Shown piece by piece: positions 16,695 to 24,930 of a stretch of 38,445 nucleotides of DNA. The translations under genes were made by a program, and so were the position numbers. The stretch's first letter is position 1; every line of letters starts with the position of its first letter. Origin of the DNA: Pleurocapsa sp. CCALA 161 (GTDB taxonomy: Bacteria; Cyanobacteriota; Cyanobacteriia; Cyanobacteriales; Xenococcaceae); contig NZ_PVWF01000050.1 of assembly GCF_003003995.1 (NCBI RefSeq), positions 1 to 38,445 on the forward strand, read 5' to 3'. The notes beneath the pieces are model-generated. The model did not search any database. It was not told where the DNA came from and was given only the letters and a program-made list of their open reading frames with translations.

Positions 16695-17870
16695 ATGACA
16701 CTTAATATTTTAATTGCTCCCTCTGGATTTAAAGAAAGTATTGATGCCGAACAAGTTGCTGATTGTATTGCCCAAGGCATTGTTAGAGCTATACCTGATG
16801 TCCGAATCTTCAAAGTACCTTTGGTAGATGGTGGAGAAGGATTTACCAAAACCTTAGTTGCAGCTACGGGTGGTACATTGCATCATCTGGAAGTAACTGG
16901 CCCTGTTGGCGAAAAAGTCACTGCTCATTTTGGCTTTTTGGGCAAAACTAAAGTTAAAACTGCGGTGTTAGAAATGGCAGCAGCAGCAGGCTTACGTCTT
17001 GTGCCTTCAGATTTGCGCAATCCTTTGGTAACAACTACCTACGGTGTTGGCGAATTGATTAAAGCAGCTTTAGATGCTGGTGCAGAAAGAATCTTAGTTG
17101 GTTGTGGTGATTCTGGTACTAATGATGGTGGTGCAGGTATGGCACAAGCTTTGGGAGTAAAGTTATTGGATGACCATGGCAAAGAATTAGGTTTAGGTTG
17201 CAGTGAATTAATTAAACTCAAACAAATTGATATCTCGCAAAGAGATTCACGTCTCGACAAAGTACAAATTGATGTCGCTTGCAATTGGCATAATGTTTTG
17301 TGTGGATTAGAGGGGGTAGCAAGAGTCTTTGGGCCACAAAAAGGTGCTTCACCCGAAATTGTCGACCAAATGGAATTAGCACTGGAACATTACGCTAGCG
17401 CGATCGCAACTCATTTGAATATCGATGTGAAAGAAATGCCTGGTAGTGGTGCATCTGGTGGTTTGGGGACTGGTTTACATGCTTTGATTGGAGCTAGATT
17501 ATACCCCCGTTACGAAATTGTCATGCAATATTTGGATTTGGATAAATTAATCCCAGAAGTCGATTTAGTGATTACAGCAGAGGGTTGTATCGATTATCAA
17601 ACGCCACGGGGTAAAATTCCTGCCGAAGTTGCCAAGCGAGCTAAACTTTACGATTTACCCGTAATTGCTTTAGTGGGGACGATTGGTGAAGGGGCAGACC
17701 TTAACTTACACCACGGCATCGATCACTATACAAGTATTTTGAGCTATCCTTGTCAACTTAATGAAGCGATCGCCCAAACGGCAACCCTCCTGACCAATAC
17801 TGCTGAACAAATTGCCCGTTTGCTTTTGGTAGGAAAACAAATTCGTCGTGCGACTTTCGCTGGATGGTAA
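16695..17870 (+). CDS. Glycerate kinase (GarK/GlxK family)
   Basis: A 391-residue glycerate kinase of the bacterial type I family, which phosphorylates glycerate and so returns carbon to glycolysis or the Calvin cycle. Recognisable features are the N-terminal IAPSGFKESIDAEQVADCIAQG, the VPLVDGGEGF segment, the GCGDSGTNDGGAGMAQALG loop, FGPQKGAS and VITAEGCID near the C-terminus. This family usually forms 2-phosphoglycerate; the plant photorespiratory kinase GLYK, found in some cyanobacteria, is unrelated and forms 3-phosphoglycerate. AGGAG lies 8 bases before the ATG. The permease gene is 56 bp upstream and likely shares the transcript. It converges on trpE with 14 bp between them. Confidence 0.9.
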   Translation: MTLNILIAPSGFKESIDAEQVADCIAQGIVRAIPDVRIFKVPLVDGGEGFTKTLVAATGGTLHHLEVTGPVGEKVTAHFGFLGKTKVKTAVLEMAAAAGLRLVPSDLRNPLVTTTYGVGELIKAALDAGAERILVGCGDSGTNDGGAGMAQALGVKLLDDHGKELGLGCSELIKLKQIDISQRDSRLDKVQIDVACNWHNVLCGLEGVARVFGPQKGASPEIVDQMELALEHYASAIATHLNIDVKEMPGSGASGGLGTGLHALIGARLYPRYEIVMQYLDLDKLIPEVDLVITAEGCIDYQTPRGKIPAEVAKRAKLYDLPVIALVGTIGEGADLNLHHGIDHYTSILSYPCQLNEAIAQTATLLTNTAEQIARLLLVGKQIRRATFAGW

Positions 17871-17884
17871 GATCACCTACTAGC

Positions 17885-19417
17885 TTAATTAATACTTCTA
17901 ATGGCTTCTAGTAAACCTCTAGCTTTATTTAAAGTTTCTTGATACTCCGATTCGGGAACAGAATCAGCCACCATCCCAGCCCCTGACTGAACTGAAACCA
18001 GACATTGATTGTCTTGATAAGGGCGAACAATCATCGTGCGAATGGTGATCGCAGTATTTAACTGTCCCTCAAAGTCGTAATAGCCATAGACTCCAGAATA
18101 AGGACCACGCCTTTCTGACTCTAGTTCATGAATAATTTCCATAGCCCTGATTTTTGGTGCGCCACTAACCGTCCCCGCAGGAAAACAGGCTTTTAATAAA
18201 TCCCAAGCAGTTTTACCAGGTTCAATTTCTCCCACTACATTGCTGACAATGTGCATGACATGAGAATAGCGCTCGATCACCATTAATTCATCCACCACAA
18301 CACTACCCTTAACGCAAACTCGTCCAAGATCATTGCGTCCAAGATCTACCAGCATAATATGCTCGGCAACTTCTTTGGGGTCAGCTAACAAGTCTGCTGC
18401 ATAAGCTCGATCTTCTCCCTCAGTTTTTCCTCGGGGGCGAGTACCCGCAATGGGTCTTAGGGTAGCAGTGAGTCGATCATTTTCGGTTAAATCCGCCTTA
18501 ACCATAACTTCGGGAGACGAGCCAATTAGCTGCCAATCGCCAAACTGATAGTAGCTCATATAGGGAGAAGGATTAACCAACCGTAGGGAGCGATATAAAT
18601 TAAAGGGATGTCCTTTATAAACAGTAGAAAGTTTTTGGGATAAGACTGCCTGAAAAATATCCCCTGCATGAATATACTCTTTTACTTTATTGACGTTAGC
18701 GCAAAACAGCTTTTTATCGGTATTGCTACAGTAGACTATCCCGCCATCTTCTGATGAACTAGTGTGATGGGGATTCCAAGCTAATACTTTTGCTTCGATG
18801 GGTAAAGGTAACTGAAGCTTAAGTATCAATTTTGTCACGCGATCGCCAGCTATCTGATAGGCTTGTTCTATGGTTTGACCCTCATCTCGTAAGTCGGCAT
18901 AGGAAATCGCCCAGATTTTGCGCTTCACCTGGTCAAAAATAATCACGTTATCTACCTGCATCCAGACTCCATCGGGCAAGTCTTCAGGTTTAAGTTCTTG
19001 AACGGGAACTCGTGGTTCAATCCAGCGAATTAACTCATAACCCCAGACCCCAAATAATCCCCCAATGCCAGGAGGAAGTTCTGGTAGCTTTACAGGTTTA
19101 ATCGATTCAAGACATTGATTACAAATCTCAAAAGGATTGCCTTTAAATGTGTCAATCGACCCATCTCGGTGAGTCTGAGTAGTTGTTTCGCCTCTAGCTT
19201 CTAATACCCACATGGGGTCGCAGCCTAAAAAACTATAGCGACCCAATTTTTCTTCTCCCTCAACCGATTCTAAAAGAAAGTTGTAAGGTTGACCCGCACA
19301 TACTTTATACCAAGCCGACACAGGTGTTTCCAAATCAGCAACCAATTCTTGATATACAGGAATAAAATTACCTCGTTGCGCTAGTTCAGTAAACTGCTCT
19401 AAATTGGGAAAAATCAT
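17885..19417 (-). CDS. trpE: Anthranilate synthase component I
   Basis: A 510-residue chorismate-utilising enzyme that makes anthranilate from chorismate and glutamine-derived ammonia, the first step of tryptophan synthesis. The tryptophan-feedback motif LLES is present (NFLLESVEGEEKLGRYSFLG). The catalytic C-terminal half shows FQAVLSQ, SSPEVMV, RPIAGTRPRG, DLGRNDLGRV and FPAGTVSGAPKIRAMEII, ending with GAGMVADS. LLES supports TrpE rather than aminodeoxychorismate or isochorismate synthase. The glutaminase subunit TrpG is not nearby. It lies downstream of psaD on the same strand, an arrangement I recall from Synechocystis. A strong hairpin between them should limit read-through. Confidence 0.95.
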   Translation of the reverse strand: MIFPNLEQFTELAQRGNFIPVYQELVADLETPVSAWYKVCAGQPYNFLLESVEGEEKLGRYSFLGCDPMWVLEARGETTTQTHRDGSIDTFKGNPFEICNQCLESIKPVKLPELPPGIGGLFGVWGYELIRWIEPRVPVQELKPEDLPDGVWMQVDNVIIFDQVKRKIWAISYADLRDEGQTIEQAYQIAGDRVTKLILKLQLPLPIEAKVLAWNPHHTSSSEDGGIVYCSNTDKKLFCANVNKVKEYIHAGDIFQAVLSQKLSTVYKGHPFNLYRSLRLVNPSPYMSYYQFGDWQLIGSSPEVMVKADLTENDRLTATLRPIAGTRPRGKTEGEDRAYAADLLADPKEVAEHIMLVDLGRNDLGRVCVKGSVVVDELMVIERYSHVMHIVSNVVGEIEPGKTAWDLLKACFPAGTVSGAPKIRAMEIIHELESERRGPYSGVYGYYDFEGQLNTAITIRTMIVRPYQDNQCLVSVQSGAGMVADSVPESEYQETLNKARGLLEAIRSIN

Positions 19418-19527
19418 ATTAGAGTACGTAGAAAAAAGGACTGATATATCTCTAAAAAGCTAATGGTTAAAACAGCATTACTAGCAGTTGCATATTTAAA
19501 CTAGCAACATCAAAAACTTCCATAAAA

Positions 19528-19574
19528 AAGAAGGATAAGTCAGAAACATAATTTGTTTTTGCTCGATCCTTCTT
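19528..19574 (-). terminator. psaD terminator
   Basis: On the minus strand AAGAAGGAT (19574-19566) pairs perfectly with ATCCTTCTT (19536-19528), followed by a T run that continues into 19524. The loop is 29 nt. It begins 20 bp after the psaD stop, as expected for a highly expressed photosystem gene, and separates it from trpE. Confidence 0.7.
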
Positions 19575-19593
19575 AATGTTATCTGCTTGCTGG

Positions 19594-20028
19594 CTATACC
19601 TCGTAAGGTGCTTTCCCAGAAAACTTAATTGTAGCTGGCTGAGGGTTTTGACCAATTCTGCGGTCTTTTGTACCGTGATATTCCCTGCCCTCGTTTACTT
19701 TCTCTGGGAAAACGCCATCCGCAGGATGGAGATATTGAATTTCTCCGCTGGGAAAGATGCGATAGACTTTGTAGTCTTGAATTTTGGGCTTGAATTTATT
19801 ACGGAATTGCGCTCCTAAAGCTAGACACTGTTCTTTGCGCGCTAAATAAAGCAGGTTTTCTCCTTCATTCATAATCGCTGCACCACCAGTAGGCATTTCA
19901 AAGACTTGCTCTTTATTGCTTGTCCAGGTGATCGCGTATTTTTCTTCTACTTCTGCTTTGGTTAGTAAGCCACCTGTGCTACCACCAAACTGGGGAGTCT
20001 TCCCAGAAAGCTTCATTGTTTCTGCCAT
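19594..20028 (-). CDS. psaD: Photosystem I subunit II (PsaD)
   Basis: A 144-residue stromal-side photosystem I subunit that docks ferredoxin and stabilises PsaC and PsaE. The family-specific sequence begins [18 protein letters not shown] and includes [33 protein letters not shown] and [20 protein letters not shown]. The start was set at the ATG at 20028. An in-frame TTG at 20046 would add six residues, but it falls inside the GAGG-containing Shine-Dalgarno region that serves the ATG 12 bases further on. It is followed by a strong terminator and then trpE. Upstream are a promoter-like site and a 39-bp palindrome. Confidence 0.97.
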   Translation of the reverse strand: MAETMKLSGKTPQFGGSTGGLLTKAEVEEKYAITWTSNKEQVFEMPTGGAAIMNEGENLLYLARKEQCLALGAQFRNKFKPKIQDYKVYRIFPSGEIQYLHPADGVFPEKVNEGREYHGTKDRRIGQNPQPATIKFSGKAPYEV

Positions 20029-20085
20029 GTTAATAAAAATCCTCAATTAAAGGTATTTAGCGCATCCTATCATTCGCTTCGGGAC

Positions 20086-20113
20086 AATATAATCACTGTG
20101 TCAAAAACTGTAA
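20086..20113 (-). promoter_or_regulatory. Candidate psaD promoter
   Basis: The minus strand has TTACAG (20113-20108), 16 bp, then TATATT (20091-20086), placing the -10 about 58 bp upstream of the psaD ATG. The -10 is a good match; the -35 is moderate. The AAACTG/CAGTTT hairpin (20105-20119) overlaps the -35, so the assignment is uncertain. Confidence 0.4.
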
Positions 20114-20130
20114 CAGTTTGTAGCAGCGAG

Positions 20131-20169
20131 AACTCGCAGCACTCAAAATCATTTTGAGTGCTGCGAGTT
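20131..20169. repeat. Perfect 39-bp palindrome between DICT kinase and psaD
   Basis: Arms of 19 bp (20131-20149 and 20151-20169) are exact complements around one central C. It starts 5 bp after the kinase stop codon and ends upstream of the psaD promoter region. As RNA it forms a very stable stem, probably the kinase terminator, followed on the minus strand by a second small hairpin (20119-20105) and TTTTTGA. As DNA it could also be a cruciform or a dyad protein site. Confidence 0.7.
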
Positions 20170-20173
20170 AATT

Positions 20174-22216
20174 CTATTGCTTTTGCTTACTTTTTTGGAT
20201 GCTCTTTTGATATTTGGCAGAAAGAGAATTTTTGGGTGGTGATTTGTGTTTGCTTGCTTTAAGGGGGATAGTAAAGTGAAAGATGCTGCCTTGGTCTTTG
20301 CCTGGGGATTCTGCCCAGATTTCGCCCCCCCAGTTTTTTACCACCTGGCGACAAATTGCCAAACCTAACCCTGTTCCTCCCGCACTACGGCGTAAAGCTC
20401 CTTCTTCTTGATAGAAACGATCAAAAACAGTTTCTAAGCTGCCCGTCTCAATCCCTCTTCCCGTATCGGCAACAGTTACTTCTAGAGTTTTTCCCCCACC
20501 AGCTTTAACGGCGATCGCAATTGTGCCGTCAGCTTGAGTAAATTTGCAGGCATTATCTAGTAGCTTGGCTAATACTTCTACTAGCCATTCACCGTCAATC
20601 TCAATCAGAGGAAGATCTTCAGGGGAAGTGAAGTTTTTTATTTGGGGCATGGACTGTTCTAATTTACGCGCCTTAACGTTACTGATTGCCAAGTCAATAC
20701 ATTCGCTAATCGATAAAGTTTCGATATTCCATTCCACTCCACCTCCTTCTAGCCGAGAGAGAGTCAGGAAATCTTGCACTAAGTTACGCATTCTTTCGGC
20801 ATCTTTAAGAGCGGTATCCAGCATAATCTGACTCAATTCCGATGCCATATCTGGTTCGCTAGCCAGACTTTCCAAACACACTTGGATTGTAGACAGGGGA
20901 GTACGCAGCTCATGCCCGACGATCGCTACTAAATTGGAACGAGTGCGGTCTAAAGCTTCTAGCTGTTCGTTAAGGTTTTCCAAGTCAGCATAGGCTTCTG
21001 CTTGAATCAGTGCCACCCCAACCTGAGTAGCGATCGCATCTACCAGGGCAATATCGTCTGGTTTCCAAGCAATTGGCTCATTAGCACAATGATGAAGTTC
21101 CATTACGCCTAATAACTTACCCTGGTAAAAAATTGGCACTAGTAGACAGGAGGACATAGAATAATTTTGAATTAAATTCTCAAAAAACTCTCCTGTGCCT
21201 CGCTCCCAAGCTACTGTGGTCAGACGCTCATCTTCAAAAGTGTTATCAACCCTCACTGTTTCGGTAGTGGCGATCGCTTCTTCAAATAAGGGATTATTAG
21301 CTAACTGCCACTTTTGTCCTTTAACCGACTTAATTCCCGGACTAGTAAATTCTCGGTCAATAGTAGCTACCGCGTCATTTTCATGACAACGATAGATAAT
21401 ACAGCGACAGACTTCGATCCCCTCTCCGAGTTTTTGTACCGCTACCTGCAAAATTTGCTTAGTATTGAGCGATCGCCTCACGGCATCAGTCACCGAATTT
21501 AACAGTTGTTCTTTTTGCTGCTTAACTGCCAAAGATTTATTGGCCTTAAGTAATTTATATTGGCTAGCCTGAAGATAAGTTACTAGCCTTTGCACAAAGG
21601 GATCGGGGTTGGCTAGAGGAGAATCAATTTGAACTGTAGGCTGAGTTATTGATGAATCGGTGATATATAAATCATGGGCTTGAGCAATTTTATCGGCTAA
21701 TTCTGGTCGATATAGAGCAATCCTGGACAGCATTATTTTGCCAGCCTTCATCGTTACAAAGCGATCAAAGGTCCAGATGCCTTCAAAGCGACGATTCGTA
21801 TCCATTGCCGAGACGTATTTATTATCAGTGGCAGGAACATTCCGCTCACGGCAAATTAAGCAGCTAGCATAGTGCTGTCCAATAATCACCAAATGCCACT
21901 CTTGAGCCAGGGCATCATCAGGTCGAAAGGCAATGGTTTCATAGTCCCCAGAGCCGTTACTAAAGTCTGTTTCTGGGGCAGCTAAAACATATACTTGAGA
22001 GGACTTTTGGGCAATCCGCCGATAACGATGAGATTCTTGACGATAAAAACGCTCTCTTTGAAAGCTAGCAATTACTAGAGGCGTATCAAAATCATTTAAT
22101 ACCAGATCCTCCATCGCATGAGACAGGGCGGTTAAGGAAGACTTAAAGTACATTTGCGGTCGCCAGCCTGTGCAATTATCAAGCAACTGCTGCACCACAG
22201 ATTTAGAAATACTCAT
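20174..22216 (-). CDS. DICT-GAF hybrid sensor histidine kinase
   Basis: A 680-residue soluble histidine kinase. Residues about 20-190 form a DICT domain, a sensory module found mainly in cyanobacterial kinases and diguanylate cyclases (TPLVIASFQRERFYRQE, EWHLVIIGQHYASCL). A GAF domain spans about 240-405 with SCLLVPIFYQGKLLGVMELH. HisKA has the phospho-acceptor H435 in VGHELRTPLSTIQ. HATPase_c has the N box LLDNACKFTQ, G1 VADTGRGIE, F box FDRFYQEEG and G2 GGTGLGLAICRQVV. The tail is Lys/Ser-rich (last ~30 residues). No cyanobacteriochrome DXCF motif or transmembrane helix is seen. No response regulator is adjacent. It stops 145 bp upstream of the psaD start. The input signal is unknown. Confidence 0.9.
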   Translation of the reverse strand: MSISKSVVQQLLDNCTGWRPQMYFKSSLTALSHAMEDLVLNDFDTPLVIASFQRERFYRQESHRYRRIAQKSSQVYVLAAPETDFSNGSGDYETIAFRPDDALAQEWHLVIIGQHYASCLICRERNVPATDNKYVSAMDTNRRFEGIWTFDRFVTMKAGKIMLSRIALYRPELADKIAQAHDLYITDSSITQPTVQIDSPLANPDPFVQRLVTYLQASQYKLLKANKSLAVKQQKEQLLNSVTDAVRRSLNTKQILQVAVQKLGEGIEVCRCIIYRCHENDAVATIDREFTSPGIKSVKGQKWQLANNPLFEEAIATTETVRVDNTFEDERLTTVAWERGTGEFFENLIQNYSMSSCLLVPIFYQGKLLGVMELHHCANEPIAWKPDDIALVDAIATQVGVALIQAEAYADLENLNEQLEALDRTRSNLVAIVGHELRTPLSTIQVCLESLASEPDMASELSQIMLDTALKDAERMRNLVQDFLTLSRLEGGGVEWNIETLSISECIDLAISNVKARKLEQSMPQIKNFTSPEDLPLIEIDGEWLVEVLAKLLDNACKFTQADGTIAIAVKAGGGKTLEVTVADTGRGIETGSLETVFDRFYQEEGALRRSAGGTGLGLAICRQVVKNWGGEIWAESPGKDQGSIFHFTIPLKASKHKSPPKNSLSAKYQKSIQKSKQKQ

Positions 22217-22456
22217 CTATAAAATTTTTAGTTAAAAACCACTCCCGCAAAAATCATGCTAGCTCCCTTAATCTCAAGAGAGGAAGATGGGCGACGGAAA
22301 CTGCCCTATTTCAATATCCTACAAAAAACTTGTTACCTTGCTACTATTGGCAATCATAATTCGCAACAATCGAGATAATTTGGCAAAAGCTGATATAAAC
22401 TCTAAATTAAATCAATATTTGTCATTAAGCGCCTCCACCAATCATCAAGATTAAGT

Positions 22457-23311
22457 ATGTTTGATCGTTTTCGACCCACCCTGACAGGAATTGCTGCCAC
22501 TCTACTCTGGGCGATCGCTTCCCCTTCTAAAGCTTTAGAGGTCAAGATTTCTCCGCCAACACCTCAGTTAGGAGACACGATTTCAGTATTGGTCAAGACC
22601 GATGATCCCAGTAGTACACCAACTGTCAAAGTTAATCAACAGGAGCAGCCTGTATTTAAAAACAACGATCAATATCGCGCTTTTATTCCGACTTCACCCC
22701 TTAATTCTCCTGGAAAAATGACGGTAGAAGTGGAAGGGGATAATACCACCAGCAATATTGGAGTTTGGTTGAAAAACAGAGTTTTTCCCGTACAGCGAAT
22801 CACCCTAACTGGCAGTGCTGCTCGTCCAGCAACTCAGCTAGAGTTAGATCGGGTGGCAGCATTTAAAAATTTAGTTACTCCGCAAAAATTTTGGCAAGGA
22901 GCTTTTATTCGCCCTAATGCCAGTCGCATTTCGACAGGATTTGGTGTTCGTCGTTACTACAATAATGTCTTTGCCGAAGATTATTATCATAAAGGAGTTG
23001 ACTATGCTGGAGGTTATGGCTCACCTATAGTTGCTCCTGCCGCAGGTCAAGTTCGCCTCGTTGGTCGAGAAGATGAAGGCTTTCACGTTCACGGTAATGT
23101 GATTGGCATCGATCACGGACAGGGAGTACTGAGTATCTTTATGCATCTTCAAGATATTGAAGTTACAGAAGGAGCAATGGTTAAGGCAGGACAGCGTATT
23201 GGCACAATTGGTGATACTGGAGCTTCCGCAGGGCCCCACTTACATTGGGGTTTGTATGTTAATCAGGTGTCAGTAGATCCTGTACCCTGGCGGTTTGGGG
23301 CGATAGACTAG
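22457..23311 (+). CDS. M23 (LytM-type) peptidase, exported
   Basis: A 284-residue secreted protein. A Sec signal covers about residues 1-26. An Ig-like N-terminal domain (about 27-115) precedes a peptidase_M23 domain (about 155-280). Zinc ligands H178 and D182 (HKGVD), then H230 (FMHL) and H261/H263 (HLHWG) are all present, so it should be an active peptidoglycan endopeptidase rather than a degenerate activator. TGFGVRRYYNN fits the start of the catalytic core. It would cut stem-peptide crosslinks during growth or division. It is divergent from the DICT kinase. The ComFB gene follows after 155 bp. Confidence 0.92.
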   Translation: MFDRFRPTLTGIAATLLWAIASPSKALEVKISPPTPQLGDTISVLVKTDDPSSTPTVKVNQQEQPVFKNNDQYRAFIPTSPLNSPGKMTVEVEGDNTTSNIGVWLKNRVFPVQRITLTGSAARPATQLELDRVAAFKNLVTPQKFWQGAFIRPNASRISTGFGVRRYYNNVFAEDYYHKGVDYAGGYGSPIVAPAAGQVRLVGREDEGFHVHGNVIGIDHGQGVLSIFMHLQDIEVTEGAMVKAGQRIGTIGDTGASAGPHLHWGLYVNQVSVDPVPWRFGAID

Positions 23312-23466
23312 AACTGCTGATTTTCAAGACTTATTACTGTCACTACTACGTTCAGGAAATGAGATTTTTAGCCAAACTATTGTTCCGATTCAGGAAAATA
23401 GAGATTAAGATAGTGCGAAGGATGAGCTAGATTTGCATTTATCTATACAATATCTAAATTTTAATC

Positions 23467-24015
23467 ATGGGAATTAATTCAATCGTTGAACAAGCTTTAC
23501 GGGATGGCTTTCTTACCCCTAGCATGGAAGCTGAGGTAGGCAAAATTTGTGATACGGCAGCAGAGTTATCAGTAGACGAATACATGGCTTTGGATAAACT
23601 CATGGGTTTCCTGCTTACAGGAGAAGTGGTAGCTATGCCTCGTAAACAGTTTATTAACGTCATGGAAGAATTGGTTCTCAGTGAAGCCATCACCCGTGTA
23701 GCAGAAATTGAACAAACCAGTGATTCTTCTCTAGATGTAGGGGATATTGCTGCCTATGCTCTTAATCGTTTACCCCCTTTGTATGCCACTACCGAAGAAG
23801 GGGCTAGCTATCAGCGTCAAAGAGCCAGACAAGAGCTACAAAATCTAATTCAAAAACAGGTTGCTGAAGCGATCGCTCGCTATTTAGATCGACCAGAATT
23901 TTTTCCTGAAAGACAGGCAATTAGCAATAAAAACGATTCTAAAGTGGCAAGTCAACTCAGCAGTTTATTAAAAGACTATGCTCCTAGCTATGAACAAAAT
24001 AGCAATTTACCCTAA
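23467..24015 (+). CDS. ComFB-family protein, probable cyclic-dinucleotide receptor
   Basis: A 182-residue protein of the late-competence ComFB family. The hallmark is DIAAYALNRLPPLYATTEEG followed by QRQRARQELQNLIQKQVAEAI (about residues 92-140). Established work on cyanobacterial members (CdgR of Anabaena, ComFB of Synechocystis) shows they bind c-di-GMP and affect cell size or competence and motility, so a second-messenger receptor role is likely. It has no membrane segment or signal. The N-terminal helical extension (about 1-85) contains ELSVDEYMALDKLMGFLLTGEV, and the C-terminal tail is polar. The ECF sigma gene starts 111 bp downstream on the same strand; I recall similar proximity in Anabaena. 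Confidence 0.85.
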   Translation: MGINSIVEQALRDGFLTPSMEAEVGKICDTAAELSVDEYMALDKLMGFLLTGEVVAMPRKQFINVMEELVLSEAITRVAEIEQTSDSSLDVGDIAAYALNRLPPLYATTEEGASYQRQRARQELQNLIQKQVAEAIARYLDRPEFFPERQAISNKNDSKVASQLSSLLKDYAPSYEQNSNLP

Positions 24016-24079
24016 TTTTTTGCTCGCGATCTAGGATCGCCGAATCAATTCCCTGGGAACTTTTATAGTTATTTTTTAG

Positions 24080-24109
24080 TCTAGAAACCACATCTAGAAA
24101 GTCTATACT
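24080..24109 (+). promoter_or_regulatory. Direct repeats TCTAGAAA upstream of sigG
   Basis: TCTAGAAA occurs at 24080-24087 and again at 24093-24100, a 13-bp period. A possible -10, TATACT (24104-24109), follows 18 bp before the sigG ATG. The repeats would cover the -35 region, so this may be an operator or alternative-sigma promoter. Confidence 0.35.
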
Positions 24110-24126
24110 GAGGTTAGTTAAGTAGT

Positions 24127-24783
24127 ATGAGTCTATCTCTTTCTGCATCCTGGTCAAAAGCTAAGATGAGCAATCAAAGCTTAGTGTCTCCTGAAAAACT
24201 TTCTAATTACGAGCTTATTGTTTTTTGCCAAGCAGATGCCCAGCCAGATAAGGCAGCTTTTGCGGAATTGCTGAGAAGATACCAGTCTCATCTCAATCGA
24301 CTGTTTTATCATTTAGCTCCAGATTGGCAAGAACGAGCCGATTTAGCCCAAGAAGTCTGGATTCGAGTCTATCGCAATCTCTACCGTTTACAAGAACCTG
24401 CTAAATTTCGTGGCTGGTTAAGTCGCATTGCCACTAATCTTTTTTACGATGAGTTACGCAAGCGCAAGCGAGTAAATCCTCCCTTGTCTTTAGACGCACC
24501 TCGATATATTGACGATGGGGAGATGAGTTGGGAACTTCCTGATGATGCCCCTAGCCCCAGCGACGATCTGGCAACTCAAGAGTTTTACGAGCATTTGCGG
24601 ACAGCAATATCTCAACTTCCTGAAACTTTTAGAACGACAATTGTATTGCGAGAAATTGAAGGGCTGCCTTATGAAGAAATTGCCGAAATGACAGGAGTAT
24701 CTTTAGGAACAGTAAAATCCAGAATTGCTAGGGCTAGATTAAAACTTCAATCAGTATTGCAAAAATATCTTGATGAAGAGTAG
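24127..24783 (+). CDS. sigG: ECF (group 3) RNA polymerase sigma factor, SigG type
   Basis: A 218-residue sigma factor. Region 2 is visible as LLRRYQSHLNRLFYHL, DLAQEVWIRVYRNLYRL and KFRGWLSRIATNLFYDELRKRKR. Region 4 is the helix-turn-helix LPYEEIAEMTGVSLGTVKSRIARARLKL. There is no region 1 or 3, which is standard for ECF factors. The linker has an acidic, proline-rich segment (ELPDDAPSPSDD). Two starts are possible: ATG 24127, used here, or ATG 24166 (MSNQSLV), which would drop 13 weakly conserved residues. The next gene is a single-helix membrane protein of anti-sigma layout. The SigG label rests on sequence similarity and the neighbouring ComFB gene, both from memory. Confidence 0.85.
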   Translation: MSLSLSASWSKAKMSNQSLVSPEKLSNYELIVFCQADAQPDKAAFAELLRRYQSHLNRLFYHLAPDWQERADLAQEVWIRVYRNLYRLQEPAKFRGWLSRIATNLFYDELRKRKRVNPPLSLDAPRYIDDGEMSWELPDDAPSPSDDLATQEFYEHLRTAISQLPETFRTTIVLREIEGLPYEEIAEMTGVSLGTVKSRIARARLKLQSVLQKYLDEE

Positions 24784-24825
24784 ATTAGTAAATATAAGCG
24801 GATGACAAATAGTTTCAATAAAATC

Positions 24826-24844
24826 AATTCAATCAAATTGAATT
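24826..24844 (+). other. Perfect hairpin between sigma and anti-sigma genes
   Basis: AATTCAAT (24826-24833) and ATTGAATT (24837-24844) are exact complements around a CAA loop. It is all A-T rich except two C-G pairs, with no T tract. It could mildly attenuate or stabilise the sigma transcript before the anti-sigma gene. Confidence 0.35.
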
Positions 24845-24930
24845 TGAATTTTGGGCTGTTTATCAATTAAAGATACTGTTGATTCAGTTAAATATTATTT
24901 TTCACATTTTTTGATAGCGGTGATGCCAAA

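Noticed and set aside
20029-20046. Six-residue N-terminal extension of PsaD from a TTG codon
   Set aside because: The family starts at MAET, and the TTG lies in the Shine-Dalgarno region of the ATG at 20028.
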